Assembly: GCA_027943335.1 (NCBI GenBank)
Contig: BSBK01002054.1
Location: 12,501 to 76,500 of the forward strand
DNA: 64,000 bases
Origin: Chamaecyparis obtusa
Lineage: Eukaryota > Streptophyta > Pinopsida > Cupressales > Cupressaceae
Direction of reading: 5' to 3'
The translations under genes and the position numbers were made by a program. The notes below the pieces were generated by a model that saw only the letters and a program-made list of their open reading frames with translations, made no database searches and was not told the DNA's origin. Of this stretch, positions 47,112-59,589 are shown in pieces; within the stretch, counting starts at the first letter, position 1; each line of letters opens with the position of its first letter.

Positions 47112-48410
47112 AGAGAAACTAATGGGATTATGACATGTGCGTGAAAAGTGGGACATAGAAAAATTAGGGGCTATGACACAAGTTAGTAAATGGGAGGGAA
47201 ATTGATAATTTAAAATTATTAATTCCCTCACATTTTGGGAAATTAGGTAATTAATTTAATATAATTTAATTAATTATTGGAAAAGGGGGTAAATAAATAT
47301 AATTTATTTACCAAGATGAGACATTATACTAAGGGGAACAATTAATGGTTATTTGTCAATAGAAGATTAATTATTGACATGATCATTTAATTGCACATGT
47401 AGAGAAAGAAAAATCAATAGGAAATGATATAAAAAAAATTAGAGAAAAAATAGTAATTAATTAAATAGTTTCATTAATTAATTAATGAAGGAATGACACA
47501 AAGTCAAAAAATAATAAAAATCAAACTTGCAACATAGAGGAATAATCAGAAAAGTGGCACAATGATTTCAGAAGATGATGCCAAGATGTTAAAAAGTGGT
47601 AACACAGGTATTGACCATTTTTTAGTGTCTGCATTTTGCCCCTCTTTGAGATAATGTAATTTTGCATTTTGTTTCAAAGAAAAATTGCATTCAAAGTTTC
47701 CCAAGAAATAACAAGTTCCAAGTGTGCCTCCATAAGAAATTGACTGAAAAATCCAAATAAGAGGTCAACCAATCGATAATGATGCGTGGATTCCATAGAC
47801 ATAAATAAAACTAAAATCAAAGCTCAAACACAAAATATATGGCTCTTGAAAGGGGAAATTGACCATAACCAATATAAAACTTAAAGTCTGAACATCCATC
47901 TAGGAACTCAAAAAGGTTATAAAATGGCTTTGAATGGGAAAAAAGTGTCATTTTCACTATTTCTTTCTACAATTTTAGAGCTCTAGAGAAAGGAGGATTG
48001 TGTGCATTCTGATGGTGAATCATCTTTATGATCACGTGAAAAGATAGAAGTGATTGAAGGGATTGGGTGAAGAGGTATATACAGTGTTTCCTGCTTGTTA
48101 TTTTATTATTTCAGTATGATTTTGTCTCATTTTTAGGGCCTAGGTAGGGTTTTTGCACAATGATTGTGTAGTTGGGTGCACATGCTACACACTTGGCCTA
48201 GAAAGGGCATTTGAATGCCCTATACACTTAAGTGCATGGAGTGTACACAATGTGTACTTAAGTGTAAAGGATTCATTCTTAGGGGTGATCAATATGCACT
48301 TAAGTATGTAGTGTGTGCTCTTGTGACTTAGATTGCACACTTGGTGCATTCATTGCACCAACCATAAAATAACTTAAAATCTGGATTAATTTCTTTAACC
48401 AATAAGATAC
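47112..48410. other. Spacer between E1 and E6, old repeat DNA
   Basis: No gene recognised. Around 47620-47660, GTGTCTGCA followed by TTTTGCCCCTCTTTGA resembles the E7 LTR edge (GTGTCTACA then TATTTCCCCTCTTTGA), which suggests the worn 3' LTR end of an E7-like element. At 48170-48360 three CACTTAAGTG-like palindromes and several GTGCACACTT words occur. Confidence 0.4.
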
Positions 48411-49763
48411 TATTAGGATCAAGAAACACTAAGAGGGGGGTGAGTCAGTGTTGTAGTAGTTTTAATCTTTCTTAACCAATTTAAACTTAACCATGCAATA
48501 GATAAAATAATAACATACACATAAAGTAAATAACTCATAACACCGTGATTTGTTTTAGAGGAAACCATGGCCAAGGAAAAACCCTGGTGGGTATGGTACC
48601 CACAAATTATGCACTGGTTATAATGTCCTTGTTAAGAGACCTTCCCTTGTTAGGAGTAGAATATTACATTAGTACATTTCCTTGTTAAAGGACAAAACCT
48701 ATTAGGAGTCTATAACCCTGTTAGGGGTGGATAAAAAATGGAGCTCACTGCACTTGCAAAGAACTCATTGTCTAGTATTACAAAAGGATTTTAAAATGGT
48801 AAAAATGAGCTATAATAGCATCTACTATGCCAAAGTAGTTCTAGTTGAAGCTCATAACAATAATCATAGAATCTCCACTTAATCAATCATTGAATATCAT
48901 TACAACATAATCCATCAACCTCACATCCCAAAACTCACACATGTTTATATACCCGATCAACTTTGTTTCTTAGTCATCTAACATATTATTCACAAAATGT
49001 ATCTCCAAACATGGCCCATAATGAAACAAGAAATATGCAATCATTTATCAACCAAGATAGTGTTAATGCCCTATAAAATCACTAGACTTATAGAAGACAC
49101 AGGAGGCAGTTAAGCCATGTCATGAATCCTGAGGGGAGTGCTGACAATTATGCCAACAATCTCCCCCTCAGTGTCACTTGAGGGGATTTGAACCTGTGAC
49201 CAAGCTTTGATGCCACTTTTTACAAGTAGTAGTTGTTTTTGCACCAAAATATCAACATGTTAATGTCGGATACAACCACTAGACTTATAGAAGATACAAG
49301 AAGCAGTTAAGCCATGTCACGAATCCCCAGGGGAGTGTTGACCATTATGCCAATAGATAGGTGATGACCTATCATAAATCATTAACTAGATCAACAAAAT
49401 ACTTTATGTTAAGTCACCAAACATCATGTCCACTCATATGCCATATTTCCAATGTTCACTATACTCACATGACTTCGCAAACCTGTAACTTTCAGCAAAC
49501 ATAACCAAAGTTATTATGACCATAATAGAAGTTGTAGTATATCTGATATATCATGTATCGGAGCTTAGATTCCAACATTATTAATATCCCATGCTTGCAA
49601 ACCAAAATGACTTGATTGTACCCTATGAAGTAACTCTATACTTAGGCATTTTTTAGTTGACAATTTATCCAAAACTTGTTTCCACTCCAAGAGACCATGG
49701 TAGAGATATGTGTTTCTAGCAATGACAACATAAACAAATTCATATACTACTCACTTGAAAACA
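48411..49763 (-). repeat. E6 LTR 1, with a TRIM-like insert
   Basis: Begins TATTAGGATCAAGAAACACT, then AAGAGGGGGGTGAGTCAGTG, the same edge motif as E1 and E5. At 48630-48735 it has five CCTTGTTAGGAG-like motifs. Ends CTTGAAAACA. The TRIM-like copy at 49070-49365 lies within it. Confidence 0.65.
49070..49365 (-). mobile_element. Second TRIM-like copy, truncated
   Basis: Related to 16567-16942: two direct repeats with CACTAGACTTATAGAAGA, GGCAGTTAAGCCATGTCA and AATCC, separated by a polypurine complement (ATCTCCCCCTCAG, about 49160) and TTTGATGCCA, a worn PBS complement. The first repeat begins at TGTTAATGCC and so lacks about 45 bases of the LTR. AGATAG flanks both sides (left of 49070 and at about 49366). 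Noncoding. Confidence 0.5.
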
Positions 49764-51921
49764 ATCTCCTCCTTTGGCATTGATGGAAACACTTAGTAAA
49801 AAAGGAGTAAGTGTTAATGCCAAAAAAAAACTATACCCCCTAATTACATACCCCTTATTACTACCTATACATATACACATATCATTTTTCACCTTACCAC
49901 TCCCCCTTTGACATCAATTACAAAGGTAATAAAAAATAGGCAACTATATACAGAGAAAATTTTTAGTTCTCGCCATTCAATAAAACCATGTGTAAGATGT
50001 CTTGGAAGTTTGTCTCCAAGGTATGCAATTTTGTCTCCCATGTCTTCTTCAATGTTTGGGATACCTAAATCAATCCATTATCCACTTAATGCATAGGAAG
50101 AAATCTTTTCACTTTGCAGTACTATAGGAGCAATCCAGAATATGAATTTTTGGCCAATTCCAAATCTCCTAGGTCCTTCTCCAGAATAGAAAGTTTAGGA
50201 GTGATTGGACTCCTCAACTCAAAGAATATTTTTTGCACTCTTTCTTTATCTACCTCATGTAAACTTATTTTTCTACAATCTTGGGCACTTCCTTGTCAAA
50301 ATCTGTGATAGACTATCCATATGTCTCACTGTCCTTCACCATTTTATCTAGCATTTCTTCATCTTTATGTATGATATCTATAATGTTCTTTAACTGTTTG
50401 AAGGGATTAACACAATGACTATATACCTTCTTTCCTTGACTGATACAAGCTTTGATCTCCTTTATAGAAACCTCCAAAATATTTACATCCCAAGTGATTG
50501 ACTTGCACACCTCTGTCATATTGTTCTATATATATTCTTTCTCCACTTTGTTTGTTGCGGACTTCTCCAAAGTTGTGAAATGAGTATCAAAGTCATCCAA
50601 GACTTTGTTCAAGTTGTCTGCAACATCACTTCCTTGAAAAGTAAAAGGAAAGGGTGGGATTTTATTTACTTTGTAAATTTCCCTCTCTAGTACCTTAGCC
50701 TTCTTCTCATACTTTTGTTTTTATCTCTCTTTAGCCTTGGAAAAGGCCATCAGTGACAACCTCATTATCTCATGTTCATCCATATCATCCACATCAGTCA
50801 TAATAGACTTTGTATTACTTTCCAATGATGGAATTATAGGAGGTTTATTTATAGTTTTCTCAGGACTTTCCATTAGATCATTCATTGGGGTATTAGTAGA
50901 TTCAATCTTAATCTCTTTCAAATTTCCAATTTCTGCCTATATTTCATTCTTTAGTTCCATGACCTTGTTTGATTCTTTTTTTTTGTTGAACTTTATCTCC
51001 AGTCTCTATTTGTGCACTCAAAACCTTAGGCATAAGTTGTGAGAATGGATCCTTTTCTTACAAATTAGTATCAAGTGTGATGCCCACATCTTCAAAAAAG
51101 AAGTCATGTTATTGTACAGTACTCTAGAATTGATTAGTACTTTCATCATCCTTAGATTGTTCTTTTTTTTCTCTAACTGACTTAAATGATTCACCCATCA
51201 TTATTGTTGTGTTTGGTACCCTTAGAGGGATTGGGTTTTTCAGGACCTTCTTCAAGTAGGAACTTATCAATGGACTTTTGTGTGTCTTCTTCTACTTCTT
51301 CATATTTCCTCACCATTATCTTGATCAATCTTGTCTTTGTCCTCAATAAAGGTTTCACCTTCTTCAAAATTCTTTCAATCTCTTTATGGGAGATAGCTCG
51401 ATGCATATCCTCTATTACTTTTACATGGATCTTATTATCTTCTTCTAAGGATCTTTTCTTTCTAACTTATAATCTATCAAACAAATCCTTTGGAATACTG
51501 CCTTCAAGCTTAATCAGATTCTTCTTAAAAGTTAACATATGACTTGTCACAATATCTTCTATTTCCATTTTAACCTTCTCATCATACCTTTCATAATATT
51601 TTGGCAATTGGTTTATCTTTCCCTACTCTACTATCCTTTTTGCTAGCATTTTTAGATCTGGTTCCCACAACTATCTCTCAGGAGGCTTCTCTTTTTCTAT
51701 CACCTTATGAGTAGGTTCAGTGGCCATCTTTATTTTCTTCTCCTCTTCTTTCTTTTATTTATTCCTATTTTCTGGGGATTCTTCCTTTGGTGGAGTAACC
51801 AAGGTCTTCCTTTTAGGACCAAGTTTAGAGCTCATCATCTTGGATCTAGAGGACCTTGTTGTCCTCATATGTGCTTATTCTTCCTTCTTCTCAATTCTCA
51901 CTGTTGTAGTCCTCTACAATG
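49764..51921 (-). pseudogene. E6 internal region, broken unrecognised gag-like frames
   Basis: Short - strand frames at 51406-51191 (HKEIERILKKVKPLL, then KYEEVEEDTQKSIDKFLLEE), 50921-50721 (MTDVDDMDEHEIMRLSLMAF) and 50519-50313 (ITWDVNILEVSIKEIKAC). All are charged and helical. None has a zinc knuckle, protease or polymerase motif. The layout (one degraded charged protein between PBS and polypurine tract) parallels E1 and E3. Frames change between the pieces. Confidence 0.4.
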
Positions 51922-52465
51922 TGTTGGAATAAGTATGGAAAGGTGAATACTAAGAGGGGAGGGATAAATTAGCACCACAAAACACTTTTAAATATCTTTC
52001 TTAACCATTTACCGAATTCACAACTTTGCATGCATCTCATAAAACATATAAAGCATAACCATAACTCATAACACATTCATTTTGGTATCACAAAAATCCT
52101 TGTTAGAGGATAAAATCTATGGTGGGGATGACACCCAAAAAATTCAATAAAAAGTTTGTGTGGTTGCAGCTACACTATTATCTATTTCTAATAGCTTACC
52201 CTATTAATAGTATTAATCTTGTTAAGAGTCTAAAGACTAGTTAAGTCTACCTTGCTAAAGGAGTTTACAATTTTAATCTAATAATTGTACCTTGTTATAG
52301 GATTTACAATGTAATATTTTTTAGGATCTTCTCGGTTAAGAGACTTTACAATTCTGATTACAAATGTATTCAGTAACAAGCATGTTTGTAGTACTTGCAT
52401 CAATCATATTCTTATCAGACTCAATGTTCTCATTAACAAATTATCTCATACTATGATTTACTCAC

Positions 52466-53705
52466 TATGATAAGAGAAAACCTAACCTATTCAAAAAAAA
52501 GTGTAGACATTCAAACATTACCCTAACATAATAATCCTAACATATAGTAAAATCTATTTGCAAAGACACTTAGATAGAGCTTAAACAGGAGCACCCTATC
52601 ACCGTTTGATTTTCTCTCGATTTAGGAATGTGGGTGTGCTCTCAAAACACTTGGAGAATTTCCCTAATGTAGATTAGGAAGGATTGGGATGAATTAGGAA
52701 CCATGAGAACCCCATAGTGGCATAGAATCAGGTATAGAACCCCTGATTTTCCCGTAGAGCCTCAAGGAGACTAATAGAGATAAGATGTAGATTAAGATAA
52801 AAATGCTTATTCTATTGATTTTAAGCCAAATGAAGTGTGATGATGATGAAAATTCTATTCAAAACAATGAAATAAACTATGTTTAATCCATTATGCTAAG
52901 ATAAGATGTGTTATGAAAGCTTTGAAAGATAAATGAAATCTAACAATTAGGATTTATTATGCTAAGTCTAGATAGAAATGAGCATGATAACAATGCATTA
53001 AGATAAAAACTAAGCTAATGATTTTCTCTTGGAAGAGAGACTATTTATAGGATTTTCCTAAGGGCTTGGGTTAGGAAGGAGAGTTAGGGTCTGAGTCAGG
53101 GTTTGGGGTAGGGTCTGAGGTATGGTTAGGGGTAAGGTTAGATGGATGAGGGTTAAGGGTTACACACACATGTATGAGAAACACTAGGGAAGAGTGCCTA
53201 AGGAACCAAGGTGTAAGAAGGGTCATGGGCTTCATTATGAGGCTGTAAGAGGCTTAATGAGTGTGTAAGAGGTCATTAATGAGTCTGTAAAGCTCATTAA
53301 TGAGGGGTGTTGACCAAAGTCAAAGAAGACTTGGATTAGGCTAAGAAAGTTAGGAAACACCTTCTAAATAGGTTTAGGAAAGGTTTTGGAAAGTTTAGGA
53401 AAGTTTAGAAGGTTTTAGGAATCTCTAGAAGATTCTAGAGTTTTGAGGGTTTTAAATAAATATTTCATTTATTTAAAGGGTTTTGGTCAATTTATTAAAT
53501 AATTAATAAATATTAGGGGAAATGATGTTTAAATTGGATTTAAACATTTCTGGAAGGGATTCCTTAATTAAATGTTTTTAATTAAGGTAGGAGGAATTAA
53601 TGGCATAATAATAAATTAATTAATTAATTAACAAATGATGATGTCATTAGGGGTTTTACAAAATAAAATATTTTTATTTTGGTAAAGGTTTTTTAGGTGT
53701 CTACA
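52466..53705 (-). repeat. E7 left (3') LTR
   Basis: 1240 bp, TATGATAAGAGAAAACC to GGTGTCTACA. Contains telomere-like TTAGGG words at about 53085-53160 and AATTAATTAATT-rich DNA near its end. It is nearly the same as 61640-62871. Confidence 0.85.
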
Positions 53706-55659
53706 TATTTCCCCTCTTTGATGCAATGCCGCAAGTGGTGTGGCATCAAAGACAAGAAAATAAGATGCCCCGGGTTAAAATTTAGAGGATAAGGGGTTGT
53801 GCTCCCTCGAGAATTTGATGCAAAGAGGAAACGTTGTGGAATTTTCTTGAAAAGAACACATAAGGGAAAGGAGAGAAATACATGAAGGGGGGATAAAGAA
53901 ATGAACTTCCAAGAGAAAAGATGCATGAATGCAATATGATGTGAGATGCAAGATGTAGGATGAAGCTATATGAAAATACAAGATGCAAGATTATTTTATA
54001 TGATGCAGGATGGAGAATTTTGGGAGCTCCATACATTGAATATTTTTGAGAGCACAACCTAGTTTAATATAGAAATGCTAGAGACCTTCCAGGGTTACAA
54101 AAGAACACAAGGCCTTGTCACCAACGTCGCATTGGAATGACATAAAAATAAGCACATAAAGGGTTTCCCCAGCATCACACATGAACCCAAAGGAGGCATG
54201 GTGGGAACGATGTTGGAGAAACCACAAACACATGACTGACTCACGGGAAAAATCAAAAGATCAAAAGACCTTGCCCCAAGTTGTCCTCATTTTCAACACA
54301 CCATGATATAAAGGATCGTGGTGACTTTGAGTAGAGAACAACAAGAAGTCGTAAAAGATAAACAAGATCCAAAGGACAAAATCCAAGATCAAAATGATAA
54401 CTCCAAAAGACATCCTTTGCCAAGGAGAGAGATTGATGGTTAATTGATGGGGTGAGATTAGGTCTAAACATAGTGAAGGATACATTGGCATGGACCTAGT
54501 TTGATTGCTTAGGTCAAACAATACAGAAGGATACATTTGTGCGGACCCATTTTGATGGGGAGAATGTTGTGTTGCTGATTGGCAAATGATGGATCAAGGA
54601 TAATCATTGTGATGAAGAATAGTCGAAAAAAGATGTTTTTGAAGTACAAGGCTAGATGGAATAATTTATCTAATTAAATCTTCTTGCAGGACTAATGAGG
54701 ATATGTATAAAGGACAGCAACGATATGTACAGAAGGCAAGGAGATATGTACACAAGAGGTAGGATGGTGGATGATGATTGATTGGATTGAGGATTGATTA
54801 TGGAGGATGGTGGAGGATTACCAAGTGTCAAGGATGCATCTCTTCTTCCTGATGTAGGATTAGATAGGATAGGATTTGTCAACCTAAGATAGACTGATGA
54901 TCTTTGAAAGACTGGATTCTTGCCAATGTATGCCAATCTCTTGCTCGAGATGATGAGGCCTACAAAGACAATTACAAGATGCCCTAGATAATGCTTAGTC
55001 AAAGGGTAGTGCTGGGATGATTCTGAATTAGGATAAAGATTGAGAAACTCAAAGGATATGACATGAAGTGGATGGTGGGTAACTAGATAAGGATTCCTAT
55101 GAAAGGAGATAGGTAAGACACTCGAACCTCAAAAGGGACCAAGGGATGATTACTGAAGCATAGAGCTAGATAGATCATGAAAAATCAAGGGCTAACTGAT
55201 GTAGAGGATGAGACCTAAAGACACATATGTACAAATGAGCCTAGGTGGAGACACGATTGAGACTAGGGTACAAAACTTGGGATAGCATGTACAAGGGATC
55301 TAGGGACAAAGCCAAAGCTACAAAGATATGCTAGATGATGCTCCAGATGGGCTGGAAAGCCAAGATGGACTGATGGTGGATTGGATGATGTTGGATGATG
55401 TGCCCTAAAATGACATGGATTTGGGAAGGATGCATCCCAATGATGATGATTAGATTTAGATCAAGGCTTGCCACAAGACTAGGAACAAGACTAAGGATGT
55501 TATTGGATAGATTGGCTTGATCTTGGATGTTGGATTGCTAGAGGATGTGGAGAGGATCGGAAGATGTTGGAAGACTACTAGGAATAGTTGGATATGGATG
55601 AATGGCATTGGATTGCATGGGGGTAGCATGTACCTAGATACCAATGACAAGGGAAGATA
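53706..55659 (-). other. E7 internal DNA, left part
   Basis: Purine-rich + strand. Several - strand frames of 65-110 codons (for example 55002-54670, 54471-54253) are Ser/Pro/Leu-rich and may be remains of a larger protein continuing from the long ORF, but no domain is recognisable. Confidence 0.35.
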
Positions 55660-56240
55660 CCAGGTGATGGAAAGATTGAGGAAATGCTGAGGATTGGGAT
55701 GGAAGAACTCAAAGGATTTGAATAGCTTGGAGGAACCACTGAGGGATCTAGATAGAGGAATGTTGAGGATTGGATGAAGGAATGCTGAGGGATTAGGATG
55801 GGGGAATGTTGAGAGATTGGATAGAGGACTTGCTTGAGAGTTGTGATAGAGGAATGCTAGAGTATTTGGATAGAAGAATGCTGAGGAATTGCTTTGGATA
55901 GAGGATTGCTGAGGGATTGAGATGGAGGAATGCTGAGGATTTGGAAGATAGGTGATTTTTGAGAATTTGGATAGAGGAATGTTGAAGGATTGGGATGGGG
56001 GAATTATTTAGGCTTTGGATAGAGGAATGTTGAAGGATTTTATGAAGGAATGCTTTAGGATTTGGATGGGGGAATTCTAAGAGATTGGATAGAGGACTTG
56101 CTTGAGATCTGTGGATAGAGTAATGTTGGAGGATTTAGATAGAGGATTGGAGGAAGATAAGGATTTGGATGGAGGAAGATTTAGATTGGAAGATGGAAGA
56201 TAAGGATTTGGGAGATGGAAGATTTGGATTAGGATAGGTC
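55660..56240. repeat. GGA-rich degenerate minisatellite
   Basis: Many variants of GGATAGAGGAATGCTGAGGG follow each other every 20-35 bases. The + strand is almost all purine plus T with hardly any C. It lies within E7, downstream (- strand) of the long ORF. No coding claim. Confidence 0.75.
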
Positions 56241-56817
56241 TCCAAGGAATATGTCACCAAGGAATATGATGACCCTTCTTAGGATAGTTCATGTACTCTG
56301 AGAGATTAGGAGGATGGAAGCTAGGAAGAATGGATGGATAGAGGATAGGTGGCTAGAAGATGTGATAGGAAGATGGATGCTGAAAGGTGCCCAAAATAAT
56401 GTATACCTGGTGGCCTCTATTTTGTTATCAAGATCCAAAGGAGGATGATGGAGGTGAGATAAAAATGGGGTGGAGATGCTGGATAAGATGTGATACAAGG
56501 GAATTGTCCCCAATTGCAGAGAGGAACTAGGGGGATTATGCATGATGCCTATTTTCTAGGTTTTCATCATGGTACTTGTCCAAGGCACTTGAATTGCCAA
56601 GTTTTCACTATTGGATGGATTCTTTTCTTTTCTTTTCTTTTTATATTTATCTTGATTTTTCCAATTTTTATGGATTTTTTGATTTGATGTTGACCTTTTG
56701 CTGATCTTTTGATTTGTCACTAACTTTATGATTCTTTTATTTGTTTCTGAATTTTTGACTTTTTTTTGGCATTTTGATTTGTCTGGATGTTGGTACAACC
56801 TTATTGGGATGCAGAAA

Positions 56818-59589
56818 TTATGCAAAGGCATGGATGAGATGGGGTAGATGGGAGATATGGTGATAGAAAGTGTTTGTATGGAATGATGGGAATTGATCAT
56901 GGTAGGGAGATGTCATCAGGATGAACATTGGCACATGTTGCATAGAAGGCAGATGAAGAGGATGGGATTTGGAAGATAGATATGGATAGGATGGAGGATT
57001 TTCGCTAGGAGATCTTGGGACATAGGGACCAAAAATGGATTTAGAAGATGGAGGAGAGGAATGAGTAGTTGGTGGATTAGAAACTTTGGATTCCACTATG
57101 GATATTTCATTTAGATGTGATGCATCTTTTTGCTTTGGGATCCACATAGTCTTTGCTTTAGCTTTGGTGGGCATTTGTGGCCATTGGGATGCATTGGATT
57201 TTGATTTTTCTTTCATGGGCCTTTGTGGCCATTGGGATGCACTAGATTTAGCTTTTTCTTTGATGGGCCTTTGTGGCCATTGGGATGCATTAGATTTCTT
57301 GATTGGATTTTTCTTTGCTTGAGCCTGTCCTTTAGAGTGGACAAGAAAATCTTTGGATTTTTGTGGATATTTCCCTTTATGCATTTTTGATATGGCATCC
57401 AAATTGTGGGAAGTATTGGAAGGAATATGAGGAGATGTACGAGATGGAGGAGATATGGATGGGGAGATGGAAGAAGATTGGCAAATAGGAGATGTGGGAA
57501 TGTGCCTTTGTTGATCGTGACTAGGGATGTGTGGATTTTGGATGAAGGACTGAGTAGGATAAGATGGGGGATGATATTTTTGGATGTAAGGACCCAAAAT
57601 ATATTTGGTATGTGAAGGATATGTTCTAGAGAATTTTGGGACATAGGGACCGAAAATGGATTTGGAGGATGAAGGAGGAATAAGATAGGTTGTTCGAGGA
57701 TGCAATGATGGAGGAGGAGGAATCACATTGTATACTTTGAAGTGACGATGGGAAGATGTAGTGGAATTTTTGGAAGCATGCCTGAATTTTTCTTTAGGTG
57801 TACCAACATTTATGGAGGAAGTTCCTTCAATTGTGTGACTGATACCACATATTTTTGGATGTTTCTTATCCTAGATGGGCTCCAGATGTCCTTGTTCATG
57901 AGCGCCTAGGCCTTTGCCTTGATAATTCCATTTCTTGAGCATTTTATCCAAACAAGGATATTTCTGACTTGGGGAATAAGATAAACATCTAGTTTTTGGT
58001 GCTGTGATGGAAGATATGAAATTGGTCTTTTCTATTTTGAGTGGGATTTCCTTGACAAATGTAAGTGGACCAAGGGGATAGAGTGATGGTAGGGGGATAG
58101 TTTTGATTGGAGGATCCTCAAGTGAAGAGGATGAGATGATGAGATATTGATTGGGATTGGGAGATAGTGATGGATCTTCAAATGGAGAAATTAGGATCAT
58201 AGGATCTTGATTTTCATCTGTAGGTATTTCAACATGCTTTTGGACAAGATCTTGACTAGATTGGATTGGTGTGGATAGAGTAATGGGGGATTTATGGATG
58301 GTCTCTTTAGAAGGAGTGGATGGAAGGATGGGAGATTTTGCAACTGTGATGGAAGGAAGAAGGGTAAACTCATGAGGCTCATCAGATGTGTTTTGGATAA
58401 TGGTAGAAGAAGGAGATGTTGGTGGGGATTGGATGGAGTCAATAGATGGAAGGGACTCAATGACGCTAGGAGGTGGAAGAGGATCAATGATTGGGATATA
58501 TGGAAGAAGGATAATGGATGGAGGTGATAGAGGAAAAATGATGGATGTAGGAGATGGATGGGCATCATTACTAATGGCTTCACATGAAGGATTGAGATGG
58601 CATGACTCTTCAGCTTTAGGAAAGGGATTTTTTGTTGGCTTCCTTGTGAAACTCCTTGGAGACTTTTGTGATGGAGGTTGAGGTGAAGGATTAGAATGGT
58701 TAGAAGATGAAGAGATAGGATAGTCCTCACATGAAGGTGGAGTGGAATATTTTGAACTTTCTTGAGGGGATGACGGTGCCAAAGAAGATTTGGAGAATGG
58801 CATGGCTAGATAGTTCACATAGGTGGGCCTAGAGGGAGCTTGTGAACTTGATTGACTATCTGGTGAGGTAGGGGTGATGGATTGAGATATAGGATATGAA
58901 GTCATTTGAGGGATGCATTATTCTTGTAGGAGGGGATTTGTGGCAATATATATATGAATGGAAGATGTTGGATTGAGATAGGATATAGTGGATGGAGGAT
59001 CAAGATCGGATGGGGGATTAGGATAATAGATTGGAAGACTAGGATTTTGGATTTGAAAATGGGTCAGAGGATAAGGATATGATGGAGGATTTGGATAAGG
59101 GATGTAGCTAGTAGGGTTGTTGTGAAAGGATGGTGTTTGGGATATGACCATAGAAGGAGATGGAGGTATGAAGGATGCATACATAGGGTATGTAGGCTCA
59201 ATATGGGATGAAGGTTTGGATGAATAGGATAATGGATTTCCCTTGTCAAAGGTAGGATAAGGAGAACTAGTGGATATGCATGAAGGCATGATAGGATAGT
59301 TTGAAGGAATGATTGGATTCTGGGGGATGTTTGGGGCAAGATTTCTAAGATTTTTAAAGTACTCATCATGATCCACAAGAGTCTCATCATCATGCTTGCT
59401 AAGGTTTTCAAAGTACTCATCATGATCAATAAGACTTTCATCATCATAGAGATAGGATGGAATAAGAGAAGAGACATAATAACCAAACTCATCATAATAG
59501 TTTTGAGACATGCTGACTTGTAGATGAGTTGGATAGGGATGAAGGATGAAGATGGATTGGAAGACTAACAAGATTGGGATGAGTGACAA
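56818..59589 (-). pseudogene. E7 924-codon Pro/Ser-rich ORF with G-patch-like motif, two stops
   Basis: One - strand frame from 59589 to 56818, broken only by stops at 58918 and 57871. Part 1 (59589-58918) is Tyr/Asp-rich (DDESLIDHDEYFENLSKHDD) and then Pro/Ser/Tyr-rich. Part 2 (58905-57871) is Ser/Pro/Thr-rich and ends LKKWNYQGKGLGAHEQGHLE, which fits a G-patch (Gly-x-Gly-Leu-Gly, then EQG and EPI). Part 3 (57726-56818) has SKSIFGPYVP twice, and three 16-residue repeats ASQWPQRPxKEKxKSN. G-patch segments occur near protease/RT in some plant Ty3-type elements and bind RNA or helicases in host proteins. An accessory or gag-like protein is the best guess. Start not certain. Confidence 0.6.
57160..57310 (-). 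repeat. 48-bp tandem repeat within the E7 ORF
   Basis: GGCCATTGGGATGCA recurs at exact 48-bp steps (CCATTGGG at 57181, 57229 and 57277). The length keeps the reading frame, giving three 16-residue QWPQRP-K repeats on the - strand. Confidence 0.9.

Noticed and set aside
53085..53160. True interstitial telomere
   Set aside because: The words are irregular and sit at the same place in both E7 LTRs, so they are part of the LTR.
57871..58905. Host G-patch splicing factor gene
   Set aside because: It lies inside E7 between its LTRs, in one frame with repeat-rich flanks and stops, so it belongs to the element.
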